From the NCBI RefSeq assembly GCF_001468265.1, contig NZ_LNRZ01000010.1, forward strand, positions 62,001-126,000: 64,000 nt of DNA, read 5' to 3'. The stretch is from Sphingopyxis sp. H050 (GTDB lineage Bacteria; Pseudomonadota; Alphaproteobacteria; Sphingomonadales; Sphingomonadaceae). This document shows, one piece after another, positions 28,447 through 37,957 of the stretch (position 1 is its first letter; every line of letters begins with the position of its first letter). Made by a program: the position numbers and the translations under genes. The notes below the pieces were generated by a model, which was given only the letters and a program-made list of their open reading frames with translations, was not told where the DNA came from and searched no databases.

Positions 28447-30711
28447 TTAAACCGCGATCCCGCCCGCGGCGAGGACCGCCAGCGTCACCAGATCCGACGC
28501 GGGCGAGGCCATCGTCGCCACCTGTACGGGCTTTTCCATCCCGATCAGCATCGGGCCGATTACCGCGCCGCCGCCAAGCTCGCGCAGCAGCTTGGCCGAC
28601 AGGTTCGCCGATTGCAGCCCCGGCATGACCAGGACGTTCGCCGGACCCGACAGGCGGCAGAAGGGATAATTTTTCATCAGCCGCGGATTGAGCGCGACGT
28701 CGGGCGCCATTTCGCCCTCATATTCGAAGCCCGGATTGCGTTCGTCGAGGAGGTGGACGGCGTCGCGGATGTTGCCGAGCCATTCGCCCGAGGGATTGCC
28801 GAAGGTCGAATAGGACAGGAAGGCGACGCGCGGTTCGTGCCCCATGCGGCGCGCGACCTGCGCGGTGCGCTCGGCGATGTCGGCGAGCATTTCGGCCGAG
28901 GGGCGCTCGTTCACGGTCGTGTCGGACATGAAGATCGTGTGATGCTGGCCGACCAGGACGTGGATGCCGAACGGCGTCTTGCCCTCGGCATGGTCGATCA
29001 CCCGGCGCACTTCGCGCATCGACTGCGAATAGGTGCGCGTCGTGCCGGTGATCATCGCATCGGCGAGGCCGAGCTTCAGCAGCAGCGAGCCGAAGATGTT
29101 GCGATCGCGGTTGACCATGCGCTCGACGTCGCGGCGCAGATAGCCGCGGCGCTGCAGCCGTTCGTACAGCATTTCGACCATCTGCGGCACATGCGGCGAA
29201 TTGACGCTGTTGTGGACCTCGAAGCTTTCGGCGTCGGCCACGCCCATCGCGCGCAGCTTGTCGTGCAGGCCCTCGCGCCCGACGAGCACGGGCGTGCCAT
29301 AGCCGCCGTCGCGGAACTGGATGGCGGCGCGCAGCACCACTTCCTCTTCGCCCTCGGCAAAGACGACGCGCTTCGGATTGGCGCGCGCCGCTTCATAGGC
29401 GAGCGTCAGCACCGACGTCGTCGGGTTGAGCCGGCCGCGCAGGCGGTTGCGATATTCGTCGAGATCCTCGATCGGCTGCTGCGCGACGCCGGTTTCCATC
29501 GCCGCCTTGGCGACCGCCGCGGGAACGATTTCCATCAACCGCGGGTCGAAGGGCGAAGGAATGATATATTCGGGGCCGAAGCTCGACGCGCGCCCGCCGT
29601 AGGCTGCCGCGACCTCTTCGGGCACCTGCTGGCGCGCGAGGTCGGCGATGGCGTAAGCCGCGGCGATCTTCATCTCCTCGTTGATCGCGGTCGCGCGCAC
29701 GTCGAGCGCGCCGCGGAAGATGAAGGGGAAGCACAGCACATTGTTGACCTGGTTCGGATAGTCCGACCGCCCCGTTGCGATGATCGCGTCGGGCCGCGCC
29801 GCACGCGCATCGGGCGGCGAGATTTCGGGATCGGGATTCGCCATTGCGAAGATGATCGGCGCGGGCGCCATGTCCTTGACCATCTCGGGCTTGAGCGCGC
29901 CCGCGGCCGACAGGCCCAGGAACACGTCGGCGCCCTTCAGCGCCTCGGTCAGGTCGCGCGCCTCGGTCGGCACCGCATGCGCCGACTTCCACTGGTCCAT
30001 CCCCTCGGTGCGGCCCTGATAGATCGTCCCCTTGCGGTCGCACATGATGACATTTTCGTGTCGCACGCCCATCGACTTGATCAGCGAGGTACAGGCGATC
30101 GCAGCCGCGCCGGCGCCATTGACGACGACCTTTACCGTGGCAAGGTCGCGTCCGGTCAGGTGGCAGGCGTTGATCAGCCCGGCGGCGGTGATGATCGCAG
30201 TGCCATGCTGGTCGTCATGGAACACCGGAATGTTCATCTTCTCTTTCAGCGCCGCCTCGATGATGAAGCAGTTCGGCGCTGCGATATCCTCGAGGTTGAT
30301 GCCGCCGAAGCTCGGTTCGAGCAACTCGACCGCCTCGATGAACCGCTGCGGGTCTTCGGTATCGACTTCCAGGTCGATCGAATCGACGTCGGCGAAGCGC
30401 TTGAACAGCACCGCTTTGCCCTCCATCACCGGTTTGGAGGCGAGCGCGCCGAGGTTGCCGAGGCCAAGAATCGCGGTGCCGTTCGAGATGACCGCGACGA
30501 GGTTGCCCTTCGCTGTATAATCATAAGCGGTCGCGGGGTCTTCGGCGATCGCCTTCACCGGCACCGCAACGCCCGGCGAGTAAGCAAGGCTCAGGTCGCG
30601 CTGCGTCGCCATCGGCTTCGAGGCGACGATCTCGATCTTTCCGGGCCGGCCGTATGAGTGGTAGAGCAGCGCCTCGCGGTCCGAAAACTGCACCTTGCTA
30701 TCGCTGGCCAT
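28447..30711 (-). CDS. maeB: NADP-dependent malic enzyme with C-terminal phosphotransacetylase-like domain
   Basis: A 754-residue enzyme converting malate to pyruvate and CO2 with NADPH formation. The malic domain (about 1-165) has YSPGVAVPVK and HDDQHGTAIIT; the NAD(P)-binding domain (about 165-425) has VVNGAGAAAIAC. The C-terminal PTA_PTB domain (about 430-754) probably senses acetyl-CoA and has no own catalysis in this family. Monocistronic and divergent from mutS-glnD, a common alphaproteobacterial arrangement. Confidence 0.95.
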   Translation of the reverse strand: MASDSKVQFSDREALLYHSYGRPGKIEIVASKPMATQRDLSLAYSPGVAVPVKAIAEDPATAYDYTAKGNLVAVISNGTAILGLGNLGALASKPVMEGKAVLFKRFADVDSIDLEVDTEDPQRFIEAVELLEPSFGGINLEDIAAPNCFIIEAALKEKMNIPVFHDDQHGTAIITAAGLINACHLTGRDLATVKVVVNGAGAAAIACTSLIKSMGVRHENVIMCDRKGTIYQGRTEGMDQWKSAHAVPTEARDLTEALKGADVFLGLSAAGALKPEMVKDMAPAPIIFAMANPDPEISPPDARAARPDAIIATGRSDYPNQVNNVLCFPFIFRGALDVRATAINEEMKIAAAYAIADLARQQVPEEVAAAYGGRASSFGPEYIIPSPFDPRLMEIVPAAVAKAAMETGVAQQPIEDLDEYRNRLRGRLNPTTSVLTLAYEAARANPKRVVFAEGEEEVVLRAAIQFRDGGYGTPVLVGREGLHDKLRAMGVADAESFEVHNSVNSPHVPQMVEMLYERLQRRGYLRRDVERMVNRDRNIFGSLLLKLGLADAMITGTTRTYSQSMREVRRVIDHAEGKTPFGIHVLVGQHHTIFMSDTTVNERPSAEMLADIAERTAQVARRMGHEPRVAFLSYSTFGNPSGEWLGNIRDAVHLLDERNPGFEYEGEMAPDVALNPRLMKNYPFCRLSGPANVLVMPGLQSANLSAKLLRELGGGAVIGPMLIGMEKPVQVATMASPASDLVTLAVLAAGGIAV

Positions 30712-30863
30712 AATGATCCCCTTGATTGATTCCAGACCGCGCGCCCAGTTCCCAATCCCCTAGCGTCACTCGGGCCGATTGTAACCCCGCGATGTTGCAA
30801 ATGGCGGGCGTCCAGGCGCAGGGGTTTCGGACGACCGGATGCGACCGATTGCGGCCCTAGCTG

Positions 30864-30938
30864 ATGTGATCCCCGGCGAAAGCCGGGGCCCATCTTCCCG
30901 CGGTGCAACTGGGCCCCGGCTTTCGCCGGGGATCACAT
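30864..30938. repeat. perfect 29-bp inverted repeat upstream of mutS
   Basis: The arms 30864-30892 and 30910-30938 are exact reverse complements (core CCCCGGCGAAAGCCGGGG) around a 17-nt loop. It sits in the 311-bp gap between the divergent maeB and mutS, 85 bp before mutS. The same GGCGAAxGCCGGG core recurs at 37666-37742, so this is a REP-type family. The rest of the gap shows no gene. Confidence 0.75.
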
Positions 30939-31022
30939 AAGGAAACGTCCGCTCCCCACCCCAGAGCCCACCTCGTCTCACCCGCGCCTTGCCTTGACGT
31001 CCCCAACGGCTAAGCAGGTCCG

Positions 31023-33683
31023 ATGTCCGCCACCGCCCGCACCGCCGCCAACAGCAACGCCGCGCCCGCCGCAACGCCGATGATGGCGCAATATTGGGCG
31101 TTGAAGGCGAACGCGGGCGATTGCCTGCTCTTCTACCGCATGGGCGATTTCTTCGAGCTGTTTTTCGACGATGCGAAGGCCGCGGCCTCGACGCTCGACA
31201 TCGCGCTGACCTCGCGCGGCGAGCATGGCGGCGAGCCGGTGCCGATGTGCGGCGTGCCCGTCCATTCCGCCGAATCCTATCTCGCGCGGTTGATCAAGGC
31301 GGGGCACCGCGTCGCGATCGCCGAACAGGTCGAAACCCCCGCCGAGGCCAAGGCGCGCGGCGGGTCGAAGGCGCTCGTCGCACGCGCGATCGTCCGCTTC
31401 GTGACCGCGGGCACGCTGACCGAAGAGGCGCTGCTCGAAGGGCGCAGCGCCAACCGCCTCGCCGCGCTCGCACAGGTCGGCAGCGAGGGCGAGGTCGCGA
31501 TCGCCGCCGCGGATATTTCGACCGGCCGCTTCGAGATCGTCACGGTGCGACCCGAACAGGTCGACGCCGAACTCGCGCGGCTCGCGCCGTCCGAGCTGCT
31601 GGTCAGCGAAACTGCCGACGACGTGCCCGAATGGGTCGCGCGGCAGGTCGTGCGGCGGCCGCAGGGCGACTTTTCGAGCACGACGGCGCAAAAGCGTCTC
31701 GAGACCTTCTTCGGCGTCCAGACGCTCGACGGCTTCGGCCAGTTCGGCCGCGGCGAACTCGCCGCGATGGGCGCGCTCGTCGCCTATCTCGACCATGTCG
31801 CGGCCGGCCAGCCGATTTTCCTCCAGCCGCCGCTGAAGCATCACGCGTCGGGCCGGATGGCGATCGACGCCGCGACGCGCGAAAGCCTCGAACTCGTCCG
31901 CACGATGGCGGGCGCGCGCGACGGCAGCCTTCTCGGCACCATCGACCGCACCGTTACCGCCGCCGGCGCGCGGCTGCTCGCCGACGATCTTGCGAGCCCG
32001 CTCACCGACAAGGACGCGATCCTCGACCGGCTCGATCTCGTCGATGCCCTTGCGCGCGATGCCCTGTGGCGCGGCGATCTGCGCGCCGCACTCCGCGCGC
32101 TTCCCGACGCCGGGCGCGCGCTCGGCCGCCTCGTTGCCGGGCGCGGCGGCCCACGCGATCTCGCGCAGCTCCGCGATGCGCTCGGCGGCGCGCGCCTCTT
32201 GCGCGAACGTCTCGCGCGCCGCCCCGAGCTGCCCCCCTTGCTCGCGCGGCTGCTTCCGGCCCTCGACGGCCATGGCGCGCTCGTCGACGCGCTGTCGCGC
32301 GCGCTGATCGAAACCCCGCCGGTCGACGCGGCGCAGGGCGGCTATGTCGCGGAGGGCTATGACCATGCGCTCGACGCCCTGCGCGAAACCGCGCGCGACG
32401 GGCGCAAGGCGATCGCGGCCTTGGAGGCGCAGTATCGCGACCGCACAGGCATCGCGTCGCTCAAGATCCGCCACAATGGCGTGCTCGGCTATCATGTCGA
32501 GGTGCCCGCGAAGCACGCCGACGCGCTGCTGGCGCCCGAATCGGGCTTCACCCACCGCCAGACGCTCGCGGGCGTCGTGCGCTTCAACTCGTCCGACCTG
32601 CACGAGGCCGCGAGCCGCGTGACGCAGGCGGGCGTCCACGCGATCGCCGCAGAGGCCGCGCATCTCGAGGCGTTGACCGAGGCCGCGGTGTCGCGCCGCG
32701 AAGCGATCGCCGCGAGCTGCGACGTCCTCGCGCGCATCGACGTCGCCGCCGCGCTCGCCGACCATGCGATGAGCCACAATTGGTGCCGTCCCGACCTTGC
32801 GGACGAGCCTTGCCTCGACGTCACCGGGGGGCGTCATCCGGTCGTCGAGGCGGCGCTCGCGAAATCGGGCGAGCGCTTCGTGCCCAACGACGTCTCGCTG
32901 TCGGAAACCGACCGGCTGTGGCTCGTCACCGGCCCGAACATGGGCGGTAAATCGACCTTCCTCCGCCAGAATGCGCTGATCGTCGTGCTTGCCCAGGCGG
33001 GCGCGTTCGTCCCCGCGGCTTCGGCGAAGCTCGGGCTCGTCGACCGGTTGTTCAGCCGCGTCGGGGCAAGCGACAATCTCGCGCGCGGGCGCTCGACCTT
33101 CATGGTCGAGATGGTCGAGACCGCCGCGATCCTGGCGCAGGCAACGCCGCAGAGCTTCGTCATCCTCGACGAGGTCGGGCGCGGCACCTCGACCTATGAC
33201 GGGCTCGCGCTCGCCTGGTCGGTGGTCGAGGCGGTGCACGAGGTCAACAGGTGCCGCTGCCTCTTCGCGACCCACTACCACGAGCTGACGCGCCTCGCCG
33301 AAACCTTGAACGCGCTGTCGCTCCACCATGTCCGCGCGCGCGAATGGCAGGGCGATCTGGTGCTGCTCCACGAAGTCGCCGAAGGCCCCGCCGACCGCAG
33401 CTACGGCCTTGCGGTCGCGCGGCTCGCTGGCGTGCCTGCCAGCGTCGTCAAACGCGCCGAGGCGGTGCTCGCCAAGCTGGAGGCCGGGCGCGAGAAGACG
33501 GGCGGGCTTGCGGCGGGTCTCGACGATTTGCCGCTCTTCGCCGCCACCCTTGCCGAGGCGCCGGCCGCTGTGAAGGATGCGCTTCGCGAGGCGCTGGGCG
33601 CGATCGAGCCCGACGCGCTCGCGCCGCGCGAGGCGCTCGATGCACTCTATCGCCTCAAGCAGATCGTGGCGGACGAGGCATGA
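31023..33683 (+). CDS. mutS: DNA mismatch repair protein MutS
   Basis: An 886-residue mismatch sensor. The mismatch-contacting Phe-x-Glu motif is F43-F44-E45 in MGDFFELFF. The ATPase has Walker A GPNMGGKS (residues 637-644), Walker B VILDEVGRGTSTYDG and the C-terminal helix region after FATHYHELTRL. Length is normal for the family. Its stop overlaps the glnD start in ATGA. Confidence 0.97.
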   Translation: MSATARTAANSNAAPAATPMMAQYWALKANAGDCLLFYRMGDFFELFFDDAKAAASTLDIALTSRGEHGGEPVPMCGVPVHSAESYLARLIKAGHRVAIAEQVETPAEAKARGGSKALVARAIVRFVTAGTLTEEALLEGRSANRLAALAQVGSEGEVAIAAADISTGRFEIVTVRPEQVDAELARLAPSELLVSETADDVPEWVARQVVRRPQGDFSSTTAQKRLETFFGVQTLDGFGQFGRGELAAMGALVAYLDHVAAGQPIFLQPPLKHHASGRMAIDAATRESLELVRTMAGARDGSLLGTIDRTVTAAGARLLADDLASPLTDKDAILDRLDLVDALARDALWRGDLRAALRALPDAGRALGRLVAGRGGPRDLAQLRDALGGARLLRERLARRPELPPLLARLLPALDGHGALVDALSRALIETPPVDAAQGGYVAEGYDHALDALRETARDGRKAIAALEAQYRDRTGIASLKIRHNGVLGYHVEVPAKHADALLAPESGFTHRQTLAGVVRFNSSDLHEAASRVTQAGVHAIAAEAAHLEALTEAAVSRREAIAASCDVLARIDVAAALADHAMSHNWCRPDLADEPCLDVTGGRHPVVEAALAKSGERFVPNDVSLSETDRLWLVTGPNMGGKSTFLRQNALIVVLAQAGAFVPAASAKLGLVDRLFSRVGASDNLARGRSTFMVEMVETAAILAQATPQSFVILDEVGRGTSTYDGLALAWSVVEAVHEVNRCRCLFATHYHELTRLAETLNALSLHHVRAREWQGDLVLLHEVAEGPADRSYGLAVARLAGVPASVVKRAEAVLAKLEAGREKTGGLAAGLDDLPLFAATLAEAPAAVKDALREALGAIEPDALAPREALDALYRLKQIVADEA

Positions 33684-36439
33684 GCGATCCGTTCGACAAT
33701 CTGGAAAACCGCCGCGCCATCATCGACCGCCGCGCGCTGTCGAACCGGCTCGACGACATCGCTGCGGAAACGAGCGACATCGGCAAGCGCCGCCGCGCGA
33801 TGGTCGACCTGCTCAAGGCCGCGCTCGAACAGGGCCGCGCCGAAATCGACCGGCGCCTGCTGGACCGTCCCTCGTCGGGCCGCGTCGCCGCGAGCGCCAC
33901 GGCGTTCCTGATCGACCAGATCGTCCGGCTCAGCCACGATTTCACGATCGAGCATCTCTATCCCTCGGGCAACCGCTCGGCGGGCGAGCGGATCACCTTG
34001 GTGGCCGTCGGCGGATACGGCCGCGGCGAGATGGCGCCGTTCAGCGACATCGACATCGGCTTTCTGACCCCGTTCAAGCAGACGAGCTGGACCGAACAGG
34101 TGATCGAGGCGCAGCTTTATACGCTGTGGGATCTCGGGCTGAAGGTCGGCCATTCGTCGCGCTCGATCGACGAGATGATCCGCGCCGCGAAAGAGGATCT
34201 GACGATCCGCACCGCGCTGCTCGAGGCGCGCTTCATCTGGGGCGACCGCGCCCTGTACGACCAGGCCGCGGCGCGCTTCGATGCCGAGGTCGTCGCCGGC
34301 AATGCCCGGTCGTTCGTGGCCGAAAAGCTCGCCGAACGCGACGAGCGGCACAAGCGCATGGGCGATTCGCGCTATGTCGTCGAACCCAATGTGAAGGAAG
34401 GCAAGGGCGGGCTCCGCGACCTTCACACGCTCTTCTGGATCGGCAAGTTCATCCACCGCGTCCGCACCGTCCCCGAGCTCGTCGACGCGGGGCTGCTCAC
34501 CAGCCGCGAGCTTCGCCAGTTCGAGCGCGCCGAGAATTTTCTGCTCGCCGTCCGTTGCCACCTCCACACGCTCGCGGGCCGCGCCGAGGATCGCCTGACC
34601 TTCGACTTCCAGCGCGAAATCGCCGAGCGGATGCAGTTCGCCGAGCGGCCGGGCAAGAGCGCGGTCGAGCGCTTCATGCAGCTCTATTTCCTGCACGCCA
34701 AAAGTGTCGGCGACATCACCGGCACCTTCCTCGCGCATCTCGACGAACAGATGGCGGCGCGCGGCCGCCGCTTCCTGCCGACGCTGCGACGGCGGCCGGG
34801 CAAGCTGAATGGCTTCGTGCTCGATCGCGGCCGGCTGGCGCTGCCGTCCGACGATTTCTTCCAGAAGGACCCGGTGCGGCTGGTCGAGATCTTTGCGCTT
34901 GCCGACAAACATGGCCTCGAAATCCATCCGCAGGCGATGCGGCAGGCGCGCCACGACGCGAAGCTGATCGAAACCAAGGGGATCCGCCGCAATCCCCGCG
35001 CGAACGAGCTGTTCCTCGACGTGCTGACCAGTCCACGCGATCCCGAAACGGTGCTGCGCTGGATGAACGAGGCGGGGGTCTTCGGCCGCTTCGTGCCCGA
35101 TTTCGGCCGCGTCGTCGCGCAGATGCAGTTCGACATGTATCATCACTACACCGTCGACGAGCACACGATCCGCGCCATCGGTCTCCTCTCGGACATCGAA
35201 CAGAATCGGCTGAAGGACGATCATCCGCTGTCGACCGCGATCATGGACCAGATCCATTCGCGCCGCGTCATCTACGTTGCGGTCCTGCTCCACGACATCG
35301 CCAAGGGCCGCGGCGGCGACCATAGCGTGCTCGGCGCCGAACTCGCGCTGCGCGTCTGCCCGCGGCTGGGGCTGAGCGAGGCCGAGACCGAGACGGTGTC
35401 GTGGCTCGTGCGCTATCACCTGCTGATGTCGGCGACGGCCTTCAAGCGCGACCTCGCCGACTTCAAGACGATCCTGGATTTCGCGCAGCTCGTCCAGAGC
35501 CCCGAGCGCCTGCGCCTGCTCCTCGTCCTGACCGTCGTCGACATCCGCGCGGTCGGCCCCGGCGTCTGGAACAGCTGGAAGCGCCAGCTGCTCACCGAAT
35601 TGTTCGACGCCGCCGAGGAAGTGCTGCGCCTCGGTCACAAGCAGCGCGGACGCGAGGCGCGGATCGAGGCGAAGAAGGAAGCCGTCGCCGCGATCCTGGC
35701 AATGGAGGAAAAGGCTTTCGCCAAGCTCATCAAGCGCCTGCCCGAAAGCTATTGGATCGCCGAGCCGGTCGAGGTGATCGCCGCCAACCTTCGCCACATT
35801 CAGGAGGCGGGCGATTCGCCGCTGCATATCGCCGCGGTGCCCGATCAGGATCGCGGGGCGACTTTGGTCATGGTGCTCGCGGCCGACCATCCCGGGCTCT
35901 TCTACCGCATGGCGGGCGGCATCCATCTTGCCGGCGGCAACATCATCGACGCGCGCATCCACACGACGCGCGACGGGCTCGCGCTCGACAATTTTCTCGT
36001 CCAGGACCCGCTCGGGCGACCGTTCGCGGAGAGCGGCCAGATTGCGCGGCTGACGCGGGCGATCGAGGATGCGCTCGCCAACCGGCAGAAATTGCTCCCG
36101 AAACTCGAAGCGCGCGCCTTGCCGCGCACCCGCGCCGAGGCCTTTCGTATCGCCCCCAGCGTGTTCATCGACAATAAGGCGTCGAACCGCTTCACGGTGG
36201 TCGAGGTCAATGCGCAGGACCGCCCCGCGCTATTGAACCAACTGGCCTATGCGCTCTTCCAGTCGAAGGTGACGGTGCACAGCGCGCATGTCGCGACTTA
36301 TGGCGAACGCGCGGTCGACACATTTTACGTGACCGACCTGATCGGGGACAAGATCGACAGCGCGGCGCGCGTGAAGAGCCTCGAGAAGCGCCTGCTCGAA
36401 GCGGCGGGGAGCCGCAGCGAGGAGGCGGTGGCGGCCTGA
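33680..36439 (+). CDS. glnD: bifunctional PII uridylyltransferase / uridylyl-removing enzyme
   Basis: A 919-residue nitrogen sensor that uridylylates PII proteins when glutamine is low and removes UMP when it is high. The nucleotidyltransferase motif GGYGRGEMAPFSDIDIGF is near residues 110-127, the HD domain (LLHDIAKGRGGDHS) near 533, and two ACT domains near 725-800 and 838-910 (LAADHPGLFYRMAG; NAQDRPALLNQLA), which bind glutamine. Translationally coupled to mutS. The ATG at 33680 gives the normal start. Confidence 0.95.
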   Translation: MSDPFDNLENRRAIIDRRALSNRLDDIAAETSDIGKRRRAMVDLLKAALEQGRAEIDRRLLDRPSSGRVAASATAFLIDQIVRLSHDFTIEHLYPSGNRSAGERITLVAVGGYGRGEMAPFSDIDIGFLTPFKQTSWTEQVIEAQLYTLWDLGLKVGHSSRSIDEMIRAAKEDLTIRTALLEARFIWGDRALYDQAAARFDAEVVAGNARSFVAEKLAERDERHKRMGDSRYVVEPNVKEGKGGLRDLHTLFWIGKFIHRVRTVPELVDAGLLTSRELRQFERAENFLLAVRCHLHTLAGRAEDRLTFDFQREIAERMQFAERPGKSAVERFMQLYFLHAKSVGDITGTFLAHLDEQMAARGRRFLPTLRRRPGKLNGFVLDRGRLALPSDDFFQKDPVRLVEIFALADKHGLEIHPQAMRQARHDAKLIETKGIRRNPRANELFLDVLTSPRDPETVLRWMNEAGVFGRFVPDFGRVVAQMQFDMYHHYTVDEHTIRAIGLLSDIEQNRLKDDHPLSTAIMDQIHSRRVIYVAVLLHDIAKGRGGDHSVLGAELALRVCPRLGLSEAETETVSWLVRYHLLMSATAFKRDLADFKTILDFAQLVQSPERLRLLLVLTVVDIRAVGPGVWNSWKRQLLTELFDAAEEVLRLGHKQRGREARIEAKKEAVAAILAMEEKAFAKLIKRLPESYWIAEPVEVIAANLRHIQEAGDSPLHIAAVPDQDRGATLVMVLAADHPGLFYRMAGGIHLAGGNIIDARIHTTRDGLALDNFLVQDPLGRPFAESGQIARLTRAIEDALANRQKLLPKLEARALPRTRAEAFRIAPSVFIDNKASNRFTVVEVNAQDRPALLNQLAYALFQSKVTVHSAHVATYGERAVDTFYVTDLIGDKIDSAARVKSLEKRLLEAAGSRSEEAVAA

Positions 36440-36478
36440 TTGCGCTTTGGGGGCGAGTTAAGACTTCAACACTTGATC

Positions 36479-36504
36479 GTCATCCCCGCGGACGCCGGGA
36501 TGAC
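36479..36504. repeat. short REP-like palindrome after glnD
   Basis: GTCATCCC (36479-36486) pairs with GGGATGAC (36497-36504). It is the same GTCATCCC motif that flanks the larger element at 37666-37742. It may form a hairpin at the end of the glnD and esterase transcripts; no T-run follows. Confidence 0.5.
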
Positions 36505-36528
36505 GGGCTACCGCCCGCGGACCGTCCG

Positions 36529-37488
36529 TCACCCGCCAGCCGGTCCCGTCATCCTCGCCGCGGCAGCCAGCAGCCCGCCGTTGAACCGCTGCGACAGCGC
36601 GGCGTCGGGGATGGCATTGAACGCGTGGATCGCCCCGGCATAGCTGTGCAGATCGACGGACACGCCCGCGGCGACGAGCCGCCGGGCATAGTCGAGATTT
36701 TCATCGAAGAAGAGGTCGAGGCTGCCGGTCGCGATGTAGGCGGGCGGCAGGTTTGAAAGATCATCGGCAAGGCTCGGCGAAAACCATCCCCGCCGGTCGT
36801 CGTCGAGCGTGTAGTCGCCCTGAAGCGCCGTCCAGCCGAAGCGATTGGCGGCGCGCGTCCAGATGAATTCGCCCGTCACCGGGTTGGCATGGGGACAGGC
36901 GTCGCTGCCGGTGCGGTGATCGAGCATCGGATAGGTGAGCAATTGCCCCGCGAGGGCCGGCCCGCCAAGGTCGCGCGCCATGATCGCCAGCGCCGCCGCC
37001 AGCCCGCCACCCGCGCTCTCGCCCGCAACGATGATTTTGCCCGCGGCGAAGCCGATGGTTTCGGCTTGTCCCGCGAGCCAGGTCAACGCCGAGTGGCAAT
37101 CCTGCTGCGGCGCCGGGAACGGATGTTCGGGGGCGAGGCGATATTCGACCGAGACGACGGGCACGCCCGCCGTCGCCGCCAGCATCGCCGGGCCCGCCTG
37201 CATCTGCTTGACCGACCCCATGACCATCCCGCCGCCGTGGATATGCAGGATCGCCCCGGCATCGGCGCGGATGGTGTCGGGACGGAAGAGATAGACGGGA
37301 ATATCGGGCCCGCCGTGGACCGACGGCAGATATAATTCCTCGGGTACGATCACCGGCGGCGGCAGGATCGCATAGGTTTCGGCCGCCTTGACTCGAATCT
37401 CGGCGATCGGCGCGGAACCGAGGTCGACGCGCGGAAACAGGTCGATCAGCGGCGCGATCTCGCGGTCGACAAGGTGGCGGGTGTCCAT
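36529..37488 (-). CDS. alpha/beta hydrolase, hormone-sensitive-lipase (HSL) family esterase
   Basis: A 319-residue serine hydrolase. The oxyanion motif HGGG is at residues 84-87, the nucleophile elbow GESAGGG has S158, and TGSLDLFFDEN and HAFN supply the acid and histidine. These enzymes cleave short acyl esters; the natural substrate is unknown. GGAGAGAG precedes the ATG at 37488 (an upstream in-frame start at 37530 is less likely). Single gene. Confidence 0.85.
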   Translation of the reverse strand: MDTRHLVDREIAPLIDLFPRVDLGSAPIAEIRVKAAETYAILPPPVIVPEELYLPSVHGGPDIPVYLFRPDTIRADAGAILHIHGGGMVMGSVKQMQAGPAMLAATAGVPVVSVEYRLAPEHPFPAPQQDCHSALTWLAGQAETIGFAAGKIIVAGESAGGGLAAALAIMARDLGGPALAGQLLTYPMLDHRTGSDACPHANPVTGEFIWTRAANRFGWTALQGDYTLDDDRRGWFSPSLADDLSNLPPAYIATGSLDLFFDENLDYARRLVAAGVSVDLHSYAGAIHAFNAIPDAALSQRFNGGLLAAAARMTGPAGG

Positions 37489-37603
37489 GGTGAATCTCTC
37501 TCCGGAATCTGGTGCCCGAACCAATTGCACGAGATCCGCATCATGCTCCAGCCGGCATCTCGAAAGGCGGCTGGAGGCGGCCGGCTGCTGTCATATCCTT
37601 CAT

Positions 37604-37803
37604 CGTCACCCTGAACTTGTTTGGCGATTATGCCGTGAAGCCAAGTAGGCGGCGTTTCCCCGCCTCGTCATCCCGGCGAAGGCCGGGATCTCGCCCTATC
37701 GCTAAACGCACCGGGGAGATCCCGGCCTTCGCCGGGATGACGATGAAGGGTGAATTAGCGTTACCTGTCTCAAGGGGATAATGACCAACTTGTTTCAGGG
37801 TCC
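37604..37803. repeat. CACCCTGAA/TTCAGGG palindrome, split by an insertion
   Basis: The left half CACCCTGAACTTGTTT ends at 37622 and the right half AACTTGTTTCAGGGTCCA begins at 37787. Joined through the shared AACTTGTTT they make a continuous palindrome (CCCTGAA...TTCAGGG). A similar unsplit motif, with GGACTTGATCC, is at 61664-61737. The halves are separated by the 164-bp element listed next. Confidence 0.6.
37623..37786. mobile_element. 164-bp MITE-like insertion with terminal inverted repeats and a 9-bp duplication
   Basis: The ends GGCGATTATGCC (37623-37634) and, on the other strand, GGTCATTATCCC (37775-37786) match at 9 of 12 positions. Both sides carry AACTTGTTT (37614-37622 and 37787-37795), which looks like a target-site duplication. 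The inside holds two 27-nt inverted arms with GGCGAAGGCCGGGATCTC (37665-37742). It has no coding capacity, so a transposase would have to act in trans. The gap 37489-37957 holds nothing else that I recognise. Confidence 0.6.
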
Positions 37804-37957
37804 ATGGTCTGCCGTTTCCTCAAGCGCAGCGCCAGACGAGAGCGCAGGCCAGGGATGCTGAAACAGCGAGGCCACCGCCGCAGCCAGCATGACGAAGGGT
37901 GGAAGTCCGCTCCCCGCTCCCGAACAGCCTGTCCGGCGCGGGCGGCATCTCCTCCGC

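Noticed and set aside
30978-33371. About 800-codon minus-strand frame opposite mutS
   Set aside because: Shadow of mutS; no start signal and no recognisable domain.
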